Part shown: positions 49,926 through 53,162 of the stretch, piece after piece
How the letters are laid out: every line of letters starts with the position of its first letter
Position numbering within the stretch: position 1 is the stretch's first letter
Assembly: GCA_944388805.1 (NCBI GenBank)
Contig: CALXKE010000012.1
Span: 1-53,162, forward strand
Direction of reading: 5' to 3'
DNA: 53,162 nucleotides
Source of the DNA: an uncultured Clostridia bacterium
GTDB lineage: Bacteria; Bacillota; Clostridia; TANB77; CAG-508
Notes under the pieces: model-generated
What the model saw: only the letters and a program-made list of their open reading frames with translations
The model's database searches: none
Told to the model about the DNA's origin: nothing
Made by a program: the position numbers and the translations under genes

Positions 49926-51356
49926 ATGGAAGAAAATATTAAAAATATTATTTTATTAGGCGAAAATGTTAATACAGAATTAAAAGAAGCCACTAATGGA
50001 TTACCTAAAAGTGTATTTGAATCCGTATGCTCATTCTTAAATACTACAGGAGGATATATTATTTTAGGAGCAAATGATAAAAAAGAGATTATTGGAATAA
50101 AAGAGGAATTAATAGAGAAAATTAAAAAAGATTATACAACGCAGTGTAACAATAAAGAAGTTATAACCCCAACTATTTTATCAGAATTACATGAAATAAA
50201 GATAGACGGAAAAATACTTTTATATACACATATTGAAGAATCAACAGAAATTCATAAATGTAAAGGAAAAGTCTTTGTTCGTAATTATGAAGGTGATTTT
50301 GATATATCAGATAATATTCCATTAATTGCTAGTATTCATAATAAAAAACGAAAAATATTTGATGAAGATACAATTTATCCATATGTTTCAGTAGAAGATG
50401 ATTTAAGATCTGATTTAATAGAGAAAGCAAGAAAGTTAGCTAATTCAAATGTAAAGAAAAGACATATTTGGATGGATATGACAGATTTGGAATTGCTAAA
50501 AAGTGCAGGATTATATAAAGTGGATAAGGAAACAGGTAAACGAGGCGTAACACTTGCTGGTGTTATGCTATTTGGAAAAGATGATATAATTTCAAATATT
50601 AATCCTTATTGTAGAACAGATGCTTTATATAGAGTAGATGATTTAGACAGATATGATGATAGAGATTTTGTAGAAACCAATTTAATAGATATGTATGATA
50701 GACTAATTGATTTTATAGCAAAATATACAATGGACAGGTTTGCACTAGATGAAAATGCAAGAAGAGTAAGCCCAAGAAATGTAATGGCACGTGAAATAGT
50801 TTTAAATACTCTTATGCATAGAGATATAACAGATGGTCATACAAGTAGAGTAATTATTTATAAAGATAAATTAATATGCGAAAATCCAAATTCTTTTAGA
50901 ACAAATGGATTACTTACTATAAAAAATTACACACCATTTGCAAAAAATCCAACAATTGCAAAATTTTTTAGAGAAATAGGATATGCAGACGAGTTAGGTA
51001 GTGGTTTTATAAAAATTACAAAAAATTCATATTTGTATTCAGGAAAACCACCTATTTTTGAAGATAAAGAGATGTTTAGAGTAACAATTCCACTATTAAG
51101 AGATGAAAAATTGGATGAAAAAGATTTAATTAATTTAGCAAATGATACTTTAAATGATACTTTAAATGATACTTTAAATGATACTTTAAATTTGTTAAAA
51201 ATAAATCCTAATATGAAACAAAAAGATATTGCTATAAAATTAAGAGTTTCTGAACCAACAATAAAAAGAAATATAAAAGAATTAAAAGAAAAAGGATATA
51301 TTGAAAGAGAAGGGTCAAAAAAGACTGGACATTGGAAAATACTAAAAAATGATTAA
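49926..51356 (+). CDS. AlbA_2/RecG-like ATP-binding transcriptional regulator (COG2865 type)
   Basis: This 476-residue protein has an AlbA_2 (Schlafen-like) N-domain with NTELKEATNGLPKSVFESVCSFLNTTGGYI, a middle region with DRDFVETNLID, and a HATPase_c_4-like part (REIVLNTLMHRDI, ADELGSGFIKI). It ends with a winged-helix (KDIAIKLRVSEPTIKRNIKEL). Between the last two a 12-bp unit repeats four times, giving NDTL x4. Such proteins regulate genes in accessory regions; the target is unknown. The start is ATG 49926 behind AAAGGAG. Confidence 0.82.
   Translation: MEENIKNIILLGENVNTELKEATNGLPKSVFESVCSFLNTTGGYIILGANDKKEIIGIKEELIEKIKKDYTTQCNNKEVITPTILSELHEIKIDGKILLYTHIEESTEIHKCKGKVFVRNYEGDFDISDNIPLIASIHNKKRKIFDEDTIYPYVSVEDDLRSDLIEKARKLANSNVKKRHIWMDMTDLELLKSAGLYKVDKETGKRGVTLAGVMLFGKDDIISNINPYCRTDALYRVDDLDRYDDRDFVETNLIDMYDRLIDFIAKYTMDRFALDENARRVSPRNVMAREIVLNTLMHRDITDGHTSRVIIYKDKLICENPNSFRTNGLLTIKNYTPFAKNPTIAKFFREIGYADELGSGFIKITKNSYLYSGKPPIFEDKEMFRVTIPLLRDEKLDEKDLINLANDTLNDTLNDTLNDTLNLLKINPNMKQKDIAIKLRVSEPTIKRNIKELKEKGYIEREGSKKTGHWKILKND
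51141..51188 (+). repeat. Tandem repeat, 12 bp x 4, inside the AlbA_2 gene
   Basis: Four exact copies of AATGATACTTTA encode NDTL each. Copy-number change keeps the frame, so it would alter linker length rather than switch the gene off. Confidence 0.95.
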
Positions 51357-51513
51357 GATACCGAAGCGGGAACTCTGTATTTTCTCTGTATTATTTTACG
51401 GAATGCAGAGGACTAGAAAACTTGTTTTTCTATGTGTTTATGGGATACATTCTGTATCTCTTTCCTGCCTTTTATAATGAACTAATAAAAAAGAAAGCGA
51501 ATGATTGAAATTG

Positions 51514-51825
51514 ATGCATGAATATAAAATAATAACACTATGTGGTTCAATTAAATTTAAGGATGAATTTATGAAAGTTCAAGAGAAACTTACATTAGAT
51601 GGAAATATAGTTTTAACACCTAATTTTTTTAATAGTATAAAAAAAGAGGATATAGACGAAAAAACTAAGAAAATGCTAGATGAAATGCATAAACAAAAAA
51701 TAGATATGTCTGATGAAATTTATGTGGTTAATGTTGACGGATATATTGGAGAAAGTACAAAATTAGAAATAGAGTATGCAAAAAGAAAAGGTAAAAAAAT
51801 TTCTTATTTGGAAAGCATCAAATAA
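51514..51825 (+). CDS. Nucleoside 2-deoxyribosyltransferase-like small protein
   Basis: The 103-residue Rossmann-like protein carries LCGSIKFKDEFM at the N-terminus and MSDEIYVVNVDGYIGESTKLEIEYAKRKGKKI at the end, the pattern of the nucleoside 2-deoxyribosyltransferase/DUF4406 superfamily. Catalytic activity is uncertain because the family includes non-enzymatic members. ATG 51514 was chosen over the TTG at 51505; the binding site is weak (AAAGAAAGCGA). The gap upstream (51357-51513) is GC-richer, hairpin-prone sequence without a gene. Confidence 0.7.
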   Translation: MHEYKIITLCGSIKFKDEFMKVQEKLTLDGNIVLTPNFFNSIKKEDIDEKTKKMLDEMHKQKIDMSDEIYVVNVDGYIGESTKLEIEYAKRKGKKISYLESIK

Positions 51826-51959
51826 AATAGTAATTTGTCGAGATGTAAAGTTTTGGTTGCAATTTAAAAAGTATTGCAAAATTATAAAAGTGCAACTAAA
51901 AGTTGATAGAAAAAATCACTCATTTAATCTAAGATTGAACTTGAAAGGAGGAACATCTA

Positions 51960-52829
51960 ATGAAGTTTGGCGAAAATTTATATAATTTAAGAAAAAAACA
52001 AAAAATTAGCCAAGAAAAATTGGCAGAGAAAATTGGAGTGTCAAGACAAAGTGTTTCAAAATGGGAGAATGGAACTGCATATCCAGAAATGAACAGAATA
52101 TTTGAACTTTGTAAAATATTTCACTGCAAATTAAATGATCTAGTTAATGATAATATTTTAGATTTTGATTCATTAGATAAAGAAGTAAAAATGAGTGTCG
52201 TAAAATTTAATAAGGAAAAACAGAACAAATTAAAAATAGTAAGTAAAACTATTTCAATTTTTTCAAAAATGTTACAAGTTATAACCATAATTATTAGTGC
52301 AGTAATGATTATGAGTATGCTATTTATTCCGTCAGTAATAAATAATACAAATGTGGACAATGGAAGTATTATAGTAGCAGATAAAAATGTAATGGAATTT
52401 AATTTAGACCAAATGACAACTAACACAATAGTAAATGTTTTTGAAGAGCATTCTAAATTAGAAATTATATTGTATACAGATATTATTATGATATGTCTAA
52501 CTATTTCTGTTATGATAATTTCGTTTGCAATGTTATATCTTGCAAAATTGTTTGATAGTATAAGTAAAGGAGATACACCATTTACTTTAGAAAATTTAAA
52601 AAACATAAAAAGAGTAGCAATATTATTTATATCATATTTAATATTCCCAGATGTATCAGGGACATTGTTTCAATGGATTACAAAGATAGATATGAATATT
52701 GATTATGAAATTACAAAAATTTTTTATGTTTTAATTATAATATGTATTTATTATATATTTGATTATGGACATCAAATACAATTAGATTCAAAAGGAAAAA
52801 TATATGGTGAGGTAGAAAGTAATGAATAA
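51960..52829 (+). CDS. XRE-family regulator fused to a DUF2975-like membrane domain
   Basis: The 289-residue protein has an N-terminal Cro/C1 helix-turn-helix (about residues 3-60, ISQEKLAEKIGVSRQSVSKWENG) and four transmembrane helices (about 97-120, 163-190, 215-235, 245-265). The stretch KGDTPFTLENLKNIKRVAILF is the DUF2975 signature. A membrane-bound regulator could sense envelope state; this is inference. The start at ATG 51960 follows GAAAGGAGG. It overlaps the next gene by 8 bp. Confidence 0.82.
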   Translation: MKFGENLYNLRKKQKISQEKLAEKIGVSRQSVSKWENGTAYPEMNRIFELCKIFHCKLNDLVNDNILDFDSLDKEVKMSVVKFNKEKQNKLKIVSKTISIFSKMLQVITIIISAVMIMSMLFIPSVINNTNVDNGSIIVADKNVMEFNLDQMTTNTIVNVFEEHSKLEIILYTDIIMICLTISVMIISFAMLYLAKLFDSISKGDTPFTLENLKNIKRVAILFISYLIFPDVSGTLFQWITKIDMNIDYEITKIFYVLIIICIYYIFDYGHQIQLDSKGKIYGEVESNE

Positions 52830-53076
52830 AAGTGAATTTATAAAAGAATTATCAAAACAAACAAGCTATAATGAAGAAAGATGCAATACAATAAATAATA
52901 TTGTAGAAGATACATTTATTATAGGGAAAAAGAATAAGGAAAAAATAATAGAAAAATTTGAAAAACAAATAAATTTAGGTGAAAATGAAGCAAATAAATT
53001 ATATGAAATTGTTATGAGAATTATAGGTACTGAGATTAAAAATAAATTAAAACATCCATTTAAAAGTCAAGATTAA
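52822..53076 (+). CDS. Small conserved partner of the XRE-membrane regulator
   Basis: The 84-residue helical, charged protein (MNKSEFIKELSKQTSYNEE at the start, KNKLKHPFKS at the end) overlaps the regulator stop by 8 bp, indicating translational coupling. The N-terminus looks HU-like in pattern but no DNA-binding arm follows. Such small genes often sit behind XRE-DUF2975 regulators. Function unknown. From 53077 to the window end no gene is visible. Confidence 0.72.
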   Translation: MNKSEFIKELSKQTSYNEERCNTINNIVEDTFIIGKKNKEKIIEKFEKQINLGENEANKLYEIVMRIIGTEIKNKLKHPFKSQD

Positions 53077-53162
53077 AAAGACAAATTCTATGCACAATAT
53101 TTATAGATGTTAGAACTAATCTCTATTTCTATAGCGAAATATAATAAATGCAGATGTAAAAA

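Noticed and set aside
51141-51188. Short CRISPR-like array
   Set aside because: Units are contiguous 12-bp tandem copies without spacers and lie inside a coding frame.
1-53162. tRNA, rRNA and replication origin features
   Set aside because: No cloverleaf with CCA-adjacent acceptor stem, rRNA segment or DnaA-box cluster was recognised when reading the intergenic regions on both strands.

Overview
The window is AT-rich, densely coded Gram-positive DNA with strong AGGAGG-type ribosome binding sites, canonical TTGACA/TATAAT promoters and many hairpin-plus-U-run terminators. Sporulation-linked genes (cwlD, a PdaB-type deacetylase, a pdaA remnant, a BofC-like protein, yaaL-bofA) together with cdaA, a zinc-finger ClpE, a glmS ribozyme and an agr-type peptide signalling locus point to an anaerobic, ancestrally spore-forming member of the Clostridia, probably a host-associated lineage. 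No rRNA, tRNA, CRISPR array, integrase or complete insertion sequence was seen.

Layout. 1-6.2 kb: surface/membrane proteins, a diguanylate cyclase with a degenerate receiver, a frameshifted cwlD, a polysaccharide deacetylase and a tandem-OB single-stranded DNA-binding protein. 6.3-10.5 kb: a structured intergenic RNA candidate, then a GT-C-like membrane protein, lspA and two pseudouridine synthases. 10.6-14.3 kb: a damaged Rpn-like gene, a 218-bp element with 32-bp perfect inverted repeats, and a SsuABC/ThiXYZ-like ABC importer. 14.3-19.7 kb: an XRE regulator, an SH3-NlpC/P60 wall hydrolase, a frameshifted comEC and a BofC-like protein. 19.7-25.4 kb: pgsA and clpE (minus strand), an RsiV-like membrane protein, a perfect 57-bp-arm palindrome and an HtrA protease. 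25.5-32.7 kb: a pilin-like protein, rnhB, pdp, a strongly folded non-coding RNA candidate, cdaA, truA, an Asn/Cys-rich protein and an ArsP_2-type transporter. 32.7-41 kb: an orphan VirD4/TraG-like ATPase divergent from yaaL-bofA, then glmS with its ribozyme, hpt and uvrC. 41-47.2 kb: small membrane proteins of atypical composition, a methyltransferase and a pseudouridine synthase each preceded by a hairpin element, and a complete agr locus with agrBD converging on agrAC. 47.5-53.1 kb: accessory genes (HipA-like kinase, HAD hydrolase, truncated pdaA, AlbA_2/RecG-like regulator, XRE-membrane regulator with its small partner).

How the parts fit. Envelope and spore functions dominate. CwlD and PdaA, which jointly make cortex muramic-delta-lactam, are both broken as written, and comEC is too. 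Either the lineage is losing sporulation and competence genes or the assembly carries small indels; the cwlD and comEC lesions are each one extra C immediately before GG. Signalling modules are c-di-AMP (CdaA), c-di-GMP (GGDEF) and a cyclic-peptide agr circuit.

Most promising undescribed items: the multi-stem RNA at 28395-28636; a recurring hairpin family with an AATTCTTTTCCAA right arm upstream of comEC, hpt and a methyltransferase (with a diverged copy before an rluA-family gene); the stack of hairpins between convergent agrD and agrC; and the orphan coupling-type ATPase with paired operator-like sites. All calls rest on reading the sequence; no database search was run.
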